Part shown: positions 28,607 to 37,057 of the stretch, piece after piece
Position numbering within the stretch: position 1 is the first letter of the stretch
How the letters are laid out: each line of letters starts with the position of its first letter
Translations under genes and position numbers: made by a program
DNA from: Caldilineaceae bacterium
Lineage (GTDB): Bacteria > Chloroflexota > Anaerolineae > Caldilineales > Caldilineaceae
Length of the DNA stretch: 64,000 bases
Direction of reading: 5' to 3'
Assembly (NCBI GenBank): GCA_019637695.1
Contig: JAHBVG010000015.1
Span: 34,651-98,650 of the forward strand
Notes under the pieces: generated by a model
The model's input: the letters and a program-made list of their open reading frames with translations, nothing else
Told to the model about the DNA's origin: nothing
The model's database searches: none

Positions 28607-29322
28607 ACGACCGGGATCTCCTTTGCCAACTGGATCGAACGGGTGGTGAGGTCGCAGGTGTAGGCGTAGATTGAGACGCCGTTATCAGCCGCGCGCGCCA
28701 ATGCTGCTGCAAATTCTGGATCGCGTTCTGTGAAGGGTGAGAAGCGCACAGCGTCTGGGCGCTGCACGATGAAGATCACGGCGGCGTCCTCGCCAGCGTG
28801 GATCCGTTCGACCAATTCGTCCACGTGGCGGCGTCCGCGCAGGGTGGGCGCATCGGGGAAGCGCGCCACGCCGTCGATCACCAAGGACGCCGATTTCACC
28901 TCCACCCAGCAGACGCCGCCATCCTCGTTGCTCAAGCGAAAATCAAGCCGGCTGACGACGCCCTCTGGCCCGGCGGGCAGACTCACTTCGCTGCGCATCG
29001 CCGTGTAGCCATGAAATTGAGGGAAGAAGCCGCTCTCCCATCCTTCGCGAAAGACGGCGTTGGGCAGTTGAGTGTTGAGGCTCACCAGTTGTCCACTTTC
29101 GGGATGCTCGACAAAGCGGAGGGTGTGCGTCGTGCGCCGGGTGAGGACACCCGCCTGATCCAAATGGACCACCGCGCCGGGGATCAGCAACTCCTGAAGC
29201 CGCCCCGGATCCGGACAATGGGCGCGCACGATCTCACCGCTGCCATGCAGCCGGGCGTGGATCACATAGCGGTTGGGGCGTTCGAGAAAGGTGGCTGGTT
29301 CCACATCAAAGGTGAAGTTCAT
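28594..29322 (-). CDS. sfsA: SfsA family DNA/RNA nuclease-like protein
   Basis: SfsA was first described as a sugar-fermentation regulator and is now assigned as a DNA/RNA nuclease of the PD-(D/E)XK fold. The 242-residue product starts at the ATG at 29322, giving [19 protein letters not shown]. Family motifs include [41 protein letters not shown] with the catalytic Asp and ExK, and [30 protein letters not shown] and the [11 protein letters not shown] segment complete the match. It faces away from the pyr operon palindrome and appears to be transcribed alone. The biological target in this organism is unknown. Confidence 0.93.
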   Translation of the reverse strand: MNFTFDVEPATFLERPNRYVIHARLHGSGEIVRAHCPDPGRLQELLIPGAVVHLDQAGVLTRRTTHTLRFVEHPESGQLVSLNTQLPNAVFREGWESGFFPQFHGYTAMRSEVSLPAGPEGVVSRLDFRLSNEDGGVCWVEVKSASLVIDGVARFPDAPTLRGRRHVDELVERIHAGEDAAVIFIVQRPDAVRFSPFTERDPEFAAALARAADNGVSIYAYTCDLTTRSIQLAKEIPVVLRD

Positions 29323-29357
29323 GGCTGGGGATCGGTGACTGGTGATAGGGGGCAACC

Positions 29358-29420
29358 GATTCCGGGAATCGCCCAAGGGACTTCGGCTTTGCGAACTGGT
29401 CTTGGGCAATTCCCGGAATC
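29358..29420. repeat. Inverted repeat GATTCCGGGAATCGCCCAAG
   Basis: The 20-base arm GATTCCGGGAATCGCCCAAG (29358-29377) pairs with CTTGGGCAATTCCCGGAATC (29401-29420) with one mismatch. The arm itself contains the self-complementary GATTCCGGGAATC. It lies upstream of sfsA. Confidence 0.85.
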
Positions 29421-29510
29421 AGCACGCTCGCCCCAAACCTGAAATGCATCCGAACTTTTGAGGGTAATTGACCTTGTTCCTCTTTCCGTGCTATAAACGG
29501 AACGAATTGC

Positions 29511-29640
29511 GTGTGTTCAAAATGAGTTGGCTGTCTGGGTAGGGGTTTGGGTGGACGACTCACAAAAATTGTCTGCGTAAGCCATTGCTCGTCTGCCGTC
29601 CACCCAAATTCTTACGAATCATCAACCCATTCTGAATACG
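29511..29640. mobile_element. MITE-like palindromic element, copy B
   Basis: The left end GTGTGTTCAAAATGAGTTGG and the right end ...CAACCCATTCTGAATACG correspond to copy A (13206-13340) in the opposite orientation. The conserved middle contains GCCATTGCTCGTCTGCCGTC. It lies in the gap between sfsA and the adenosine deaminase gene. Confidence 0.75.
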
Positions 29641-29740
29641 CTCAAACGAATTCTGGTCCAAAGCATACCACAGCTTTCTCAAAAGCTGTGTGATCCGCGG
29701 TTCTTTACGCCTGTATCGCCAACCAGACAGGATCGGTAAC

Positions 29741-30784
29741 ATGAGCGCGCACCTCATCCAATCCATGCCCAAAGCGGAACTCCACATCCACCTCGAAGGC
29801 AGCATTGACGTGGGGACGTTGCTCGAATTGGCGGATCGCCATGATGCCTTAGATCAATTACCCGCACAGGATGAAGAGGGGTTGCGCCGCTGGTTTCTCT
29901 TCCGCAACTTCCCCCACTTTGTCGAGATCTACATGACAATCCAGGCGCTGTTGCGCACGGCGGACGATTTTTCGACCATCGTCTACCGCTGCGGCGAGGA
30001 TATGGCGGCCCAGTGCATTCGTTACCGGGAATTGACGGTCACCACGTACACCCACACCCATCTTCAGTCCAAAGGCTTGCACATTGAGGGGATCCTTGAG
30101 GGGTTGGAGGATGGGCGACGACGGGCGCGCCGAGATTTCGGCGTGGAGATGCGCTGGATCTTCGACGTGCCGCGCAACGCCAGTTTCCGCAGCGGCAGCT
30201 ATGACCCATCCCCCGCCGATGTGACTCTGGCGCACGCGCTGCTGGGGCGGGATCAGGGGGTGGTTGGTTTTGGGCTGGGTGGATATGAGGTCGGCGCGCC
30301 GCCGCAACCCTTCGCCCACGCCTTCCACGCCGCCAGGGATGCCGGACTCTACTCGGTTCCCCACGCCGGGGAGACGGTTGGGCCGGAGAGTATCTGGGGC
30401 GCGGTAACCGATCTGTGCGCCGACCGCATCGGCCACGGCGTGCGCGCCATTGAAGATCCGACGTTGCTGCTGCTCCTGGCCGAGCGGCAGATCCCGTTGG
30501 AACTCAACCCGATCAGCAATGTACGGCTGGGGATCTACCCTTCCCCTGAGTTTCATCCATTTCCTCATTTGGATGGGATGGGGCTGCTGGTAACGGTGAA
30601 CAGCGACGATCCACCGCTCTTTAACACTTCCCTCGTGGACGAGTACCGTTTGCTGGCTGAGATCTTCGGCTACGGGGAGGATGATCTGATCCGCATTGCG
30701 CGCAATGCCTTTCGCGTGTCGGCGGCAGAGCCAACACTCAAACAATCTCTCCTGGCCGAATTCGACGAATGGGCTGCACTATGA
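29741..30784 (+). CDS. add: Adenosine deaminase family protein
   Basis: This amidohydrolase converts adenosine to inosine, or a close relative such as adenine or 6-aminodeoxyfutalosine. The 347-residue protein starts MSAHLIQSMPKAELHIHLEG, giving the zinc-binding HxH. Later motifs are VPHAGETVGPESIW (third His and catalytic Glu), DRIGHGVRAIED and VTVNSDDPPLFNTSL (zinc Asp pair). I prefer the ATG at 29741 because the homologous region begins there. Its stop overlaps the start of the acetyltransferase gene (ATGA), suggesting a two-gene unit. Nucleotide-salvage context is supported by the nearby pyr and pur genes. Confidence 0.9.
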   Translation: MSAHLIQSMPKAELHIHLEGSIDVGTLLELADRHDALDQLPAQDEEGLRRWFLFRNFPHFVEIYMTIQALLRTADDFSTIVYRCGEDMAAQCIRYRELTVTTYTHTHLQSKGLHIEGILEGLEDGRRRARRDFGVEMRWIFDVPRNASFRSGSYDPSPADVTLAHALLGRDQGVVGFGLGGYEVGAPPQPFAHAFHAARDAGLYSVPHAGETVGPESIWGAVTDLCADRIGHGVRAIEDPTLLLLLAERQIPLELNPISNVRLGIYPSPEFHPFPHLDGMGLLVTVNSDDPPLFNTSLVDEYRLLAEIFGYGEDDLIRIARNAFRVSAAEPTLKQSLLAEFDEWAAL

Positions 30785-31680
30785 AAGAACAGCATGAGTT
30801 CAAAATTGTCCTCGGCAACGAGGTTGGGATCAGTGAAATTTGCCAGGGGTTTAACCTCGGCTTTAGCGATTACAAATACAGCACCTCCTTTGACCCGATT
30901 GGAATGCAACGCTTTTTGGAGCGCTCTGGGATTGAGATCGCCGATTGTGCGGTGATGCTGGCGCATTGGGATGATCGTTGGCGCCCTGTTGGCGTCGCGC
31001 TGTTAGCCATCGAAGGGGACGAAAGCTGGTGTGGCGGCCTGGCAGTTGCCCCAGATTTCCGTCGTCGCCGCGGCGCAGAAAGGTTGATGCATACTATCCA
31101 AGCGCAGGCGCGCCGGCGCGGGGCAGCGCGGTTACGCCTGGAAGTTCTGGCCGAAAATGAACCGGCGCGCGCACTTTACCGGCGTCTTGGCTACGTCGAG
31201 ACCCGCGAACTGCTGATGTGGGAACGATCCACACGCCAGGGCCACCTGCCTGCGCCATTTGAGCGTCTGCATAGAGCAAACCCCGCTCAAATTATTTCGG
31301 ATCTCCATCACTGGCACGATCTGCCGCCAGCCTGGCAACGGCGCGCACCCTATCTGCGCCGGGCGCATTCGCTCATGGATGGCGATGTCATCCTCGCCAA
31401 GGATGCCTTGCCGGTGGCCTATGTTCTCTACCATCACAATCTGCGTGGCCGCAACGGACGTGAAACCGTCCACATCTTTGATATCGCTGTCGATCCTTGC
31501 GCCGATGTGAGCGAAGCCGGGCATCCATTGATCCAGGCGTTGCAACTCTCCTATATGAACGCTGATCTCTTCCTCCTCAACGAGCCAGCGGACAGCAAAC
31601 TCAACCGCATCTTCGCGGCGCTGGGCTTTTATGTCGTGGATCGGCAATATGAATTGATCCGCGAGTTGGGAGAAGAGTGA
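30781..31680 (+). CDS. GNAT family N-acetyltransferase
   Basis: The 299-residue protein contains one clear GNAT domain in its first half: GGLAVAPDFRRRRGAERLM is the acetyl-CoA pyrophosphate-binding motif A, and ARALYRRLGYVETREL is motif B. The second half (about 165-299) has GNAT-like spacing but no convincing CoA motif, so it may be a degenerate second domain. Acceptor specificity cannot be inferred. It overlaps the adenosine deaminase gene by four bases, so the two are probably co-translated, although no shared pathway is obvious. Confidence 0.85.
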   Translation: MKEQHEFKIVLGNEVGISEICQGFNLGFSDYKYSTSFDPIGMQRFLERSGIEIADCAVMLAHWDDRWRPVGVALLAIEGDESWCGGLAVAPDFRRRRGAERLMHTIQAQARRRGAARLRLEVLAENEPARALYRRLGYVETRELLMWERSTRQGHLPAPFERLHRANPAQIISDLHHWHDLPPAWQRRAPYLRRAHSLMDGDVILAKDALPVAYVLYHHNLRGRNGRETVHIFDIAVDPCADVSEAGHPLIQALQLSYMNADLFLLNEPADSKLNRIFAALGFYVVDRQYELIRELGEE

Positions 31681-32319
31681 TTAGAGATTGGGGAAGCGGG
31701 GGCTCAGCATGGACGGCCAGTCGGCCTGGGGGGAGACGATCTGCGGTAGAGCGGACAGCGGCGCCCAAAAGAGTTGAAAGCGGTGATGATCCGTCTCAAC
31801 CGTCCAGCGTTGGCTGGGATCGGCGTTCACTTCAAAGTGGAAAAAGTGGCGCACGGGACGCTGACACAACGTATGGGTCGGCACCCATCCTGTGATACGA
31901 AAGGATACGTAGCGAGGATCGTCCATCCGATCCCACTCTTCGAATGTCACCTGAGTGAATCCGGCCTCTTCTCGTTCCACGCGCACGGCGATACCGTTGC
32001 GAATCGTCGCCCAGTTGAAACTGGTTGAGTCAGGCCGCGAATAAGCAATCGCGGTCTCAGCCATCAACACTATCCCCGTTGGCAGCGCTTCCTCTCTGTG
32101 GCCCAGATAGACGCCTGGACCCAAATCGGTCAGCCCACTCTCTTCCCAGGCTTCGCGGCGGGCGGCGATGGCGACGTCTTCGCCCGCTTCCACTGTCCCT
32201 GCGGGGAGTTGAATGCCAGCAAAGGGATGCTGAAAGAGAAGCAAGTAATCTTCCTCGGCCCAACGGCAGGTGATTAAGGCGGTGACTTTGTGGATTGTCG
32301 TCTGCGCTCCGTCACTCAT
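31681..32319 (-). CDS. Nudix hydrolase
   Basis: The 212-residue protein has a complete Nudix box: GTVEAGEDVAIAARREAWEESGL fits G-x5-E-x7-REUxEExGU. It therefore probably hydrolyses a nucleoside diphosphate linked to another moiety, with Mg2+ bound by the Glu residues. The C-terminal half (WVPTHTLCQRPVRHFFHFEV) is extra to the core fold and unassigned. Its start overlaps the end of the YgjP-like peptidase gene by eight bases on the same strand, indicating co-transcription. It is distinct from the Nudix domain fused to HisA. Confidence 0.88.
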   Translation of the reverse strand: MSDGAQTTIHKVTALITCRWAEEDYLLLFQHPFAGIQLPAGTVEAGEDVAIAARREAWEESGLTDLGPGVYLGHREEALPTGIVLMAETAIAYSRPDSTSFNWATIRNGIAVRVEREEAGFTQVTFEEWDRMDDPRYVSFRITGWVPTHTLCQRPVRHFFHFEVNADPSQRWTVETDHHRFQLFWAPLSALPQIVSPQADWPSMLSPRFPNL

Positions 32320-32851
32320 CGATTTCCTCTATTCCCAGCGCCATGAGATAGCCGCGAGCGCGTTCCGTCTTTGGGTAACGATTGACCAGCTTCCAGAATT
32401 GAGGACCGTGGTTGGCTTCGAGCAGATGCGCCAGCTCGTGGACGATCACATAGTCGAGGACAAAATTGGGTGTCTGCGCCAACCGGTGCGAGATGCGAAT
32501 GGTACGCTCGCTGGGCGTACAACTGCCATAGCGCTTCTCCTGATTGGTGACCCAGCGGATCGATTCCCACGTGAGTTTGCCGTCGAAGTAACGCCTGTTG
32601 AGATCGGCGGCGCGCTTTTCCAACGCATCATTGTCAAGACTTTTCTTCGTGTGGCGGCGTTGGAGGCGTTTGCGCAACTTCTCGACGATGGGTGCAAGCT
32701 CGACGTCGCTCATCTCGACGGGGGCGCGCACCTCCATCACTCCATCCACCATGCGAGCGTGGACGGTTTTGCTGCGCTTCTCGCTGCGGATAATCCTGAC
32801 GAGATAATCGTCTTCGGTGTGGATCCCTTCCTGGCGGCGGGCGCTTGCCAT
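32312..32851 (-). CDS. YgjP-like (DUF45) metallopeptidase domain protein
   Basis: From the ATG at 32851 (AAGGAGAG site upstream) the product has 179 residues. The zinc-binding helix HELAHLLEANHGPQFW gives HExxH-like geometry (HELAH) with a later His and Glu, and YGSCTPSERTIRISHRLA is the conserved lead-in of the YgjP/SprT-related WLM group. Related domains occur beside restriction systems and in DNA-protein crosslink repair, but the function of YgjP-like proteins is not settled. It lies between rluD and the Nudix gene on the same strand. Confidence 0.87.
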   Translation of the reverse strand: MASARRQEGIHTEDDYLVRIIRSEKRSKTVHARMVDGVMEVRAPVEMSDVELAPIVEKLRKRLQRRHTKKSLDNDALEKRAADLNRRYFDGKLTWESIRWVTNQEKRYGSCTPSERTIRISHRLAQTPNFVLDYVIVHELAHLLEANHGPQFWKLVNRYPKTERARGYLMALGIEEIDE

Positions 32852-32871
32852 CGCTCTCTCCTTGATTTTAC

Positions 32872-33840
32872 TCACGCAGCCATCTGATCGAGGATACTTT
32901 GCAGGTCCGCCGGCAGCGGACTGATGAACTCGCGTTCCTCGCCGCTGCTCGGCAGGCGGAAGCGCAATTTGTGCGCGTGGAGGAACTGCCGCTCGATGGG
33001 CAGGCGCTGTTTGCGGTAGCCGTAGAGGGTATCGCCCACCACGGGATGCTTCATCCACGCAAAGTGGACGCGGATCTGGTGGGTGCGCCCGGTCTGGATC
33101 ACTGCCTCGACCAGGCTGAAGTTCCCCATCTGCCCGCTGGCAAGACGGGTGCTGTAAAGCCCAATCGTGTGGAAATCGGTGACGGCGGCGCGGCCCTTGC
33201 TCTCACCCGTATGCGGATCGATGGGTAGTACCGCCTGCCGTTTGCGCTCCACGGGATGACGACCAATGGGCGCAGCGATGCGTCCTTTTTCTGGGTCGAT
33301 CTGCCCTTCGAGCAGGGCAATGTAGACTTTGTGGACCGAGCGCGAGGCGAACTGCCGCTGCAAATGGCGATGGGCGCGATCGTTCTTGGCGACGACGATC
33401 AGCCCGGAGGTATCCTTGTCGAGGCGGTGGACGATGCCGGGCCGTTTTTCGCCGCCCACACCCTCGATCTGTGGATCGTGGTGCAGCACGGCGTTGACCA
33501 GCGTCCCCCCCATGTGCCCCGGCGCAGGATGCACCACCATTCCCGCAGGTTTGTCGATGACAAGCAGATCGCTATCCTCGTAGAGTACCGCCAGCGGGAT
33601 CGCCTCGGCCTCCAATTCCGTCTCCTGTGTTGGCGGCACATCGACAGTGATTCGCTGACCCTGCTCGACTCGGCGTCCCGACTTGCCGGGTTTGTCGTCC
33701 ACGCGCACGCGCCCCTCGTCGATCCAGCGTTGGATCTCCGAGCGGCTGCGCCCGGTCAGTTGCTCCACCAGCCAGCGGTCCAGCCGTTCCCCGTCCGCGT
33801 CGGCGGGGACAGTGAAAGTTTTCAGCGGAGTCTCGTTCAT
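32872..33840 (-). CDS. rluD: RluD-like 23S rRNA pseudouridine synthase
   Basis: The 322-residue protein is an RluA/RluD family pseudouridine synthase modifying rRNA. An S4-like RNA-binding domain fills the first ~75 residues (ERLDRWLVEQLTGRSRSEIQRWIDEGRVRV), followed by the catalytic domain with GIVHRLDKDTSGLIVVAKND, where the Asp of RLDKDT is the nucleophile. GRTHQIRVHF is the second conserved motif. RluD targets helix 69; RluC-type sites cannot be excluded by sequence alone. The ATG at 33840 is favoured by homology; upstream codons come from GGCAAAA repeats. It precedes the YgjP-like and Nudix genes on the same strand, with lspA upstream after a repeat-rich gap. Confidence 0.93.
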   Translation of the reverse strand: MNETPLKTFTVPADADGERLDRWLVEQLTGRSRSEIQRWIDEGRVRVDDKPGKSGRRVEQGQRITVDVPPTQETELEAEAIPLAVLYEDSDLLVIDKPAGMVVHPAPGHMGGTLVNAVLHHDPQIEGVGGEKRPGIVHRLDKDTSGLIVVAKNDRAHRHLQRQFASRSVHKVYIALLEGQIDPEKGRIAAPIGRHPVERKRQAVLPIDPHTGESKGRAAVTDFHTIGLYSTRLASGQMGNFSLVEAVIQTGRTHQIRVHFAWMKHPVVGDTLYGYRKQRLPIERQFLHAHKLRFRLPSSGEEREFISPLPADLQSILDQMAA

Positions 33841-33935
33841 AGAGCAGGTAGCAGCTAGCAGGTAGCGCAGAGAAAAGGCAAAAGGCAAAGGGCAAAAGGC
33901 AAAAATGGTCGAGATGGTAGCAGGTTGCAGGTCCA

Positions 33936-34050
33936 TGTCATTAAGTTAAGGAATGCAATACTCGAAACACTGCAGGGTTAGCACGCCAGGCGGCTGTTCT
34001 CCTGTAGACCCGCACCTGGGGATGCTAACTCCGCACTTAACTTAATGACA
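33936..34050. mobile_element. Short element with 15-bp perfect terminal inverted repeats
   Basis: TGTCATTAAGTTAAG (33936-33950) and CTTAACTTAATGACA (34036-34050) are perfect inverted repeats bounding a 115-base noncoding segment. The core (GCACGCCAGGCGGCTGTTCT region) is unlike its surroundings. The element interrupts a tract of GGTTGCAGGT words and shows no clear target duplication. The neighbouring stretch 33841-33935 holds GGCAAAA repeats, and 34051-34110 holds GCACTACG words. Confidence 0.75.
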
Positions 34051-34110
34051 TTGGGTTGCAGGTTTGCAAGTGGCAATTATTCACGGACTACGCACTACGC
34101 CACCATCCCA

Positions 34111-34674
34111 TCATCCCGCGATACTCGGATCGCCGCTCTCAGTCTTGGCGCGCCGGCTTTCTTGAATATCGCGCCAGATGAGGAGACCGGCCAGGCCGAT
34201 CACGCCGCAAACAATGGCGCTGTCGGCGATGTTGTAGTTGGGCCAATAATAAACGCCAGGAATCCCCATTTTGACGAAATCGGTGACATATCCCCCCTGA
34301 ATGACGCGGTCGATGGCGTTGCCAATCGCGCCGCCCATCTGCAACCCCAGCAACACGCGGATGAATTTCTGATCTGGCGAAAGCAAACGTACCGCGTAAA
34401 TCAAGATCACCAGGGAGACGATGGCGGCAACCGCCACAAAGAATTGCCAGTTGCCTTGAAAGATTCCGAAAGCAGCCCCGTAATTGTGGACATGCTCAAA
34501 GATGAAATATTCCCCCAACGCAGGGATCGGGATCGTTGACGTATAGTCGGGGATTGAACGGCGCACCAACTCCTTCGTCCACTGATCCAACCCGATGATC
34601 ACCACTGCTACCGCCAAAATCAGCCAGATGCGGCGGACAATCTTACCCAATGTTAGCGAAAAACCACCCATCAT
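34111..34674 (-). CDS. lspA: Lipoprotein signal peptidase (signal peptidase II)
   Basis: LspA is the aspartyl protease of the membrane that removes signal peptides from prolipoproteins. The 187-residue protein has four hydrophobic segments and both catalytic Asp motifs: GGAIGNAIDRV and YNIADSAIVCG. The VHNYGAAFGIFQ motif (consensus NxGaaF) is also present. The C-terminal tail after the fourth helix (ESRRAKTESGDPSIAG) is polar and extends slightly past the family norm. Its substrate could include the PRC-barrel lipoprotein encoded in this window. It is divergent from the nitrilase-fold gene. Confidence 0.95.
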   Translation of the reverse strand: MMGGFSLTLGKIVRRIWLILAVAVVIIGLDQWTKELVRRSIPDYTSTIPIPALGEYFIFEHVHNYGAAFGIFQGNWQFFVAVAAIVSLVILIYAVRLLSPDQKFIRVLLGLQMGGAIGNAIDRVIQGGYVTDFVKMGIPGVYYWPNYNIADSAIVCGVIGLAGLLIWRDIQESRRAKTESGDPSIAG

Positions 34675-34751
34675 TCACTCCTTAAACCTATGAATGCACA
34701 GCCGTCCCATTGTAACTGAAAAGGTGTCTGAATGGTGAATTAAAACATCTA

Positions 34752-34760
34752 TGCTATACT
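34752..34760 (+). promoter_or_regulatory. Candidate extended -10 promoter of the nitrilase-fold gene
   Basis: TGCTATACT is a good extended -10 element, 48 bases before the start codon. The -35 region is weak (TGGTGA). Confidence 0.5.
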
Positions 34761-34808
34761 ATCCCAATTCATTTACTCAGCGCCATCGCACACAACGAGG
34801 TAGAATCT

Positions 34809-35624
34809 ATGCCCCGAGAGATTACCATTGCACTGGTCCAAATGTCGCCAGCCCTTGCCACCCCAGAGGAAAACTTGCGCAAGATGGGCGATTTCGTCGA
34901 ACGCATTTGCAGTGAACAGCCCACCGATCTGATCGTCTTCCCTGAATTGAGCTACACCGGCACCGAGTTGGGCCTGCGCGCCACGGATCTGGCCGAACGG
35001 GTTCCGGGCCACGCCACCAATTACCTTGCCAAACGCGCCCACGATTACAACGTTCACGTTGTCTTTGGCCTTGTCATCAAGGAAAAAGTGGAGAGCATCC
35101 TTTACAACGGCGTCGTCTGCCTGGGGCCGGAAGGGGATGTGGCGGGTGAGTACCGCAAGGTCCATCTGCTGGGCGAAGAGCGTCAGGTCTACCGCGGCGG
35201 CTTCCGCTTCGTCAATGTGGACGCCGAGTGGGGGCGCTTTGGCCTGATGATCGGCTCGGATCTCATCTTCCCAGAATCGGCGCGTTCGCTGATGATGGAA
35301 GGCGCTGAACTCCTCGTCCTCAGCGCCAATTGGGAGACCAACCGCCAGGAGCAGTGGCGCGCCCACATTATCAGCCGCGCCGCTGAGAATGCGCTCTTCG
35401 TTGCTGCGGCTAACCGTGTGGGGCAAGAGCCTACCATCTCTTTCGCTGGGGATAGTATGCTGGTTGGCCCGGCCGGGGAACTCTACACCGTCCTCGAAGA
35501 TCCGATTGAAGGTTACGCCGTCGCCACCATCGATCTTGACCGGGTGCGTGAAGAACGAGAGGATCGGCAGATCATCCAGTTCCGCGAACCAACGGCCTAT
35601 CGGTCTGTGGTAAAAAAGTATTAA
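34809..35624 (+). CDS. Nitrilase-superfamily (carbon-nitrogen hydrolase fold) protein lacking the catalytic Cys
   Basis: The 271-residue protein has the full length and fold signatures of the carbon-nitrogen hydrolase family, enzymes that normally cleave amides or nitriles using a Glu-Lys-Cys triad. Glu46 (VFPELSYTG) and Lys117 (GEYRKVHLLG) are in place. In the third motif, where ICWD or ICYD is expected, the sequence is GLMIGSDLIFPE, so Gly149 replaces the nucleophile. The rest of the core (ELLVLSANWE, SRAAENALFVAAANRVG) is intact. The protein may be a pseudo-enzyme or use different chemistry. The next gene begins 19 bases after its stop, so it likely shares a transcript with the DUF402 gene and hisH. 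Confidence 0.9.
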   Translation: MPREITIALVQMSPALATPEENLRKMGDFVERICSEQPTDLIVFPELSYTGTELGLRATDLAERVPGHATNYLAKRAHDYNVHVVFGLVIKEKVESILYNGVVCLGPEGDVAGEYRKVHLLGEERQVYRGGFRFVNVDAEWGRFGLMIGSDLIFPESARSLMMEGAELLVLSANWETNRQEQWRAHIISRAAENALFVAAANRVGQEPTISFAGDSMLVGPAGELYTVLEDPIEGYAVATIDLDRVREEREDRQIIQFREPTAYRSVVKKY

Positions 35625-35643
35625 TCGACGCTGATAGAGGCGC

Positions 35644-36186
35644 ATGATAGTGCAACAAGACAAACAGGAAACTACCTCATCTTTGCGAACGATTGATAGC
35701 GGTGAATGGCGCGACTACCCACAGGTTGCCACCTATCGCGCTGAATGGTTGAGCGGCCTTCTGGTGGAACGCGTCCGCTGGGGCGAGGAAGCAGAACCGA
35801 TCCAGTTGGAAGGCATCCAGATAGGGGAACCCTCCGGCGTCTGGTTTCGCTTTTGGCTGCCCGAACCGCGCCAGGTCGTCGAGAAGTATTTCAACGCCGC
35901 CGGCGATACCATCGGCATCTACATGCCGGTCAGCGATCCCATCCAATTGCAGAGCGAACAGTACACCACCACCCATCTTTTCCTGGGTCTCTGGTTAGCG
36001 CCATCGGGCCGATTGACCGTCGTGGGCGAGGATCGCTTTGAAGATGCTATCGAGCAGAAAGATCTATCGGACGAGCAGATCCGCTGGGCCGAGGCGCGCA
36101 TCCGCGAGATCACAGCCGAGATCCACCGCGATCGGTTGCCGCCTCCGCTGATTCGGAACTTTTCCATTGAAAAGGGTGACACGTGA
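35644..36186 (+). CDS. DUF402 domain protein
   Basis: The 180-residue protein matches the DUF402 fold, with VEKYFNAAGDTIGIYMPVSD as the conserved central strand pair, and acidic residues near EDRFEDAIEQKDLS. Members of this fold include nucleoside tri/diphosphatases and RNA-binding FAU-1-type proteins, so a nucleotide-related role is possible but not shown. Its stop overlaps the hisH start (GTGA), indicating translational coupling, and it begins 19 bases after the nitrilase-fold gene. The three therefore probably form one transcript. Confidence 0.8.
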   Translation: MIVQQDKQETTSSLRTIDSGEWRDYPQVATYRAEWLSGLLVERVRWGEEAEPIQLEGIQIGEPSGVWFRFWLPEPRQVVEKYFNAAGDTIGIYMPVSDPIQLQSEQYTTTHLFLGLWLAPSGRLTVVGEDRFEDAIEQKDLSDEQIRWAEARIREITAEIHRDRLPPPLIRNFSIEKGDT

Positions 36187-36854
36187 TCGCGATTATTGAC
36201 TATGGCGTAGGCAATTTGCGCAGCGTCTATCGCGCCTTTGAAACAGTCGCCGCTCCGCTGGGGATCGCCGTCGATATTGTGGATCGCCCCACCGATTTCA
36301 CCCGGTGGAAGGCAATGGTCTTGCCGGGGCAAGGCGCGTTTGGCGACAGTGTGGACAACCTGCGTGGTCAAGGATTTGAGGCGCCGCTGCTGGAAAGTGT
36401 GCAGGCCGGTCTCCCCCTGTTGGGCATCTGCGTGGGGATGCAACTCCTCTTTGACGAGAGCGAAGAGATGGGACAGCACGAGGGATTGCACCTGATCCCA
36501 GGTCAGGTGCGTCGTTTCCCCTCGGCCATGCCCGATCCGCTGCGAGGGGAACACACGCTGCGCGTCCCCCAGATCGGCTGGAACCAACTCCACCGTCGCC
36601 AGGACGATCCGCTGCTGGCGGGCGTCCCTGACGGCGCTTACGCCTATTTTGCCCACAGCTACTACTGCGACGCCGCCGATCCAGAGGCGATCCTTGCGGT
36701 CACCGATTACGGCATCGATTATCCTTCCATTGTGCGCTACCGCAACGCCTGGGGCATCCAGCCACATCCTGAAAAGAGCCACACCGTCGGCCTCCATATC
36801 CTCGGCAATTTTATGAAGATGGTGACGGGGGAGCAGGTAGTGGGTAGCAGGTAG
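36183..36854 (+). CDS. hisH: Imidazole glycerol phosphate synthase, glutamine amidotransferase subunit
   Basis: HisH supplies ammonia from glutamine to HisF for the formation of imidazole glycerol phosphate and AICAR. The 223-residue protein starts with GTG (IAIIDYGVGNLRSVYRAFE) and has the nucleophile elbow GICVGMQLLFDESEEMG, and YAYFAHSYYCD with GIQPHPEKSH supplying His and Glu. The C-terminal residues (SR) come from TAGCAGGTAG words at the coding edge. Its partner HisF is encoded 2.5 kb downstream, with HisA between, so the pair is split but in order. Confidence 0.94.
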   Translation: MIAIIDYGVGNLRSVYRAFETVAAPLGIAVDIVDRPTDFTRWKAMVLPGQGAFGDSVDNLRGQGFEAPLLESVQAGLPLLGICVGMQLLFDESEEMGQHEGLHLIPGQVRRFPSAMPDPLRGEHTLRVPQIGWNQLHRRQDDPLLAGVPDGAYAYFAHSYYCDAADPEAILAVTDYGIDYPSIVRYRNAWGIQPHPEKSHTVGLHILGNFMKMVTGEQVVGSR

Positions 36855-37057
36855 CCGTAGGCCAGAAAAAGACAGAGAAGGCAAAAGGCAGCCCGACCGC
36901 AGCGGTCGGCAACCAAAAAGGCAAAAGTGGTTGAGGCGATACGCCGATGCAAAGAGGCGAAAAGTTGCAGATTGCAGGTTGCAAGTGGCCGGTCCGCAAT
37001 TCGCAATTTTTCTCGCACTACGCCCCTCGCAATTCACAATTCGCCCCTCGCATTCCC
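36855..37057. repeat. Low-complexity word repeats between hisH and the histidine phosphatase gene
   Basis: This gap holds GGCAAAAGGCAG and GGCAAAA words, a small CCGACCGCAGCGGTCGG palindrome near 36893-36909, then TTGCAGATTGCAGGTTGCAA and CGCAATTC/CCCTCGC words. Nothing coding is seen apart from the approach to the next start. Confidence 0.6.
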
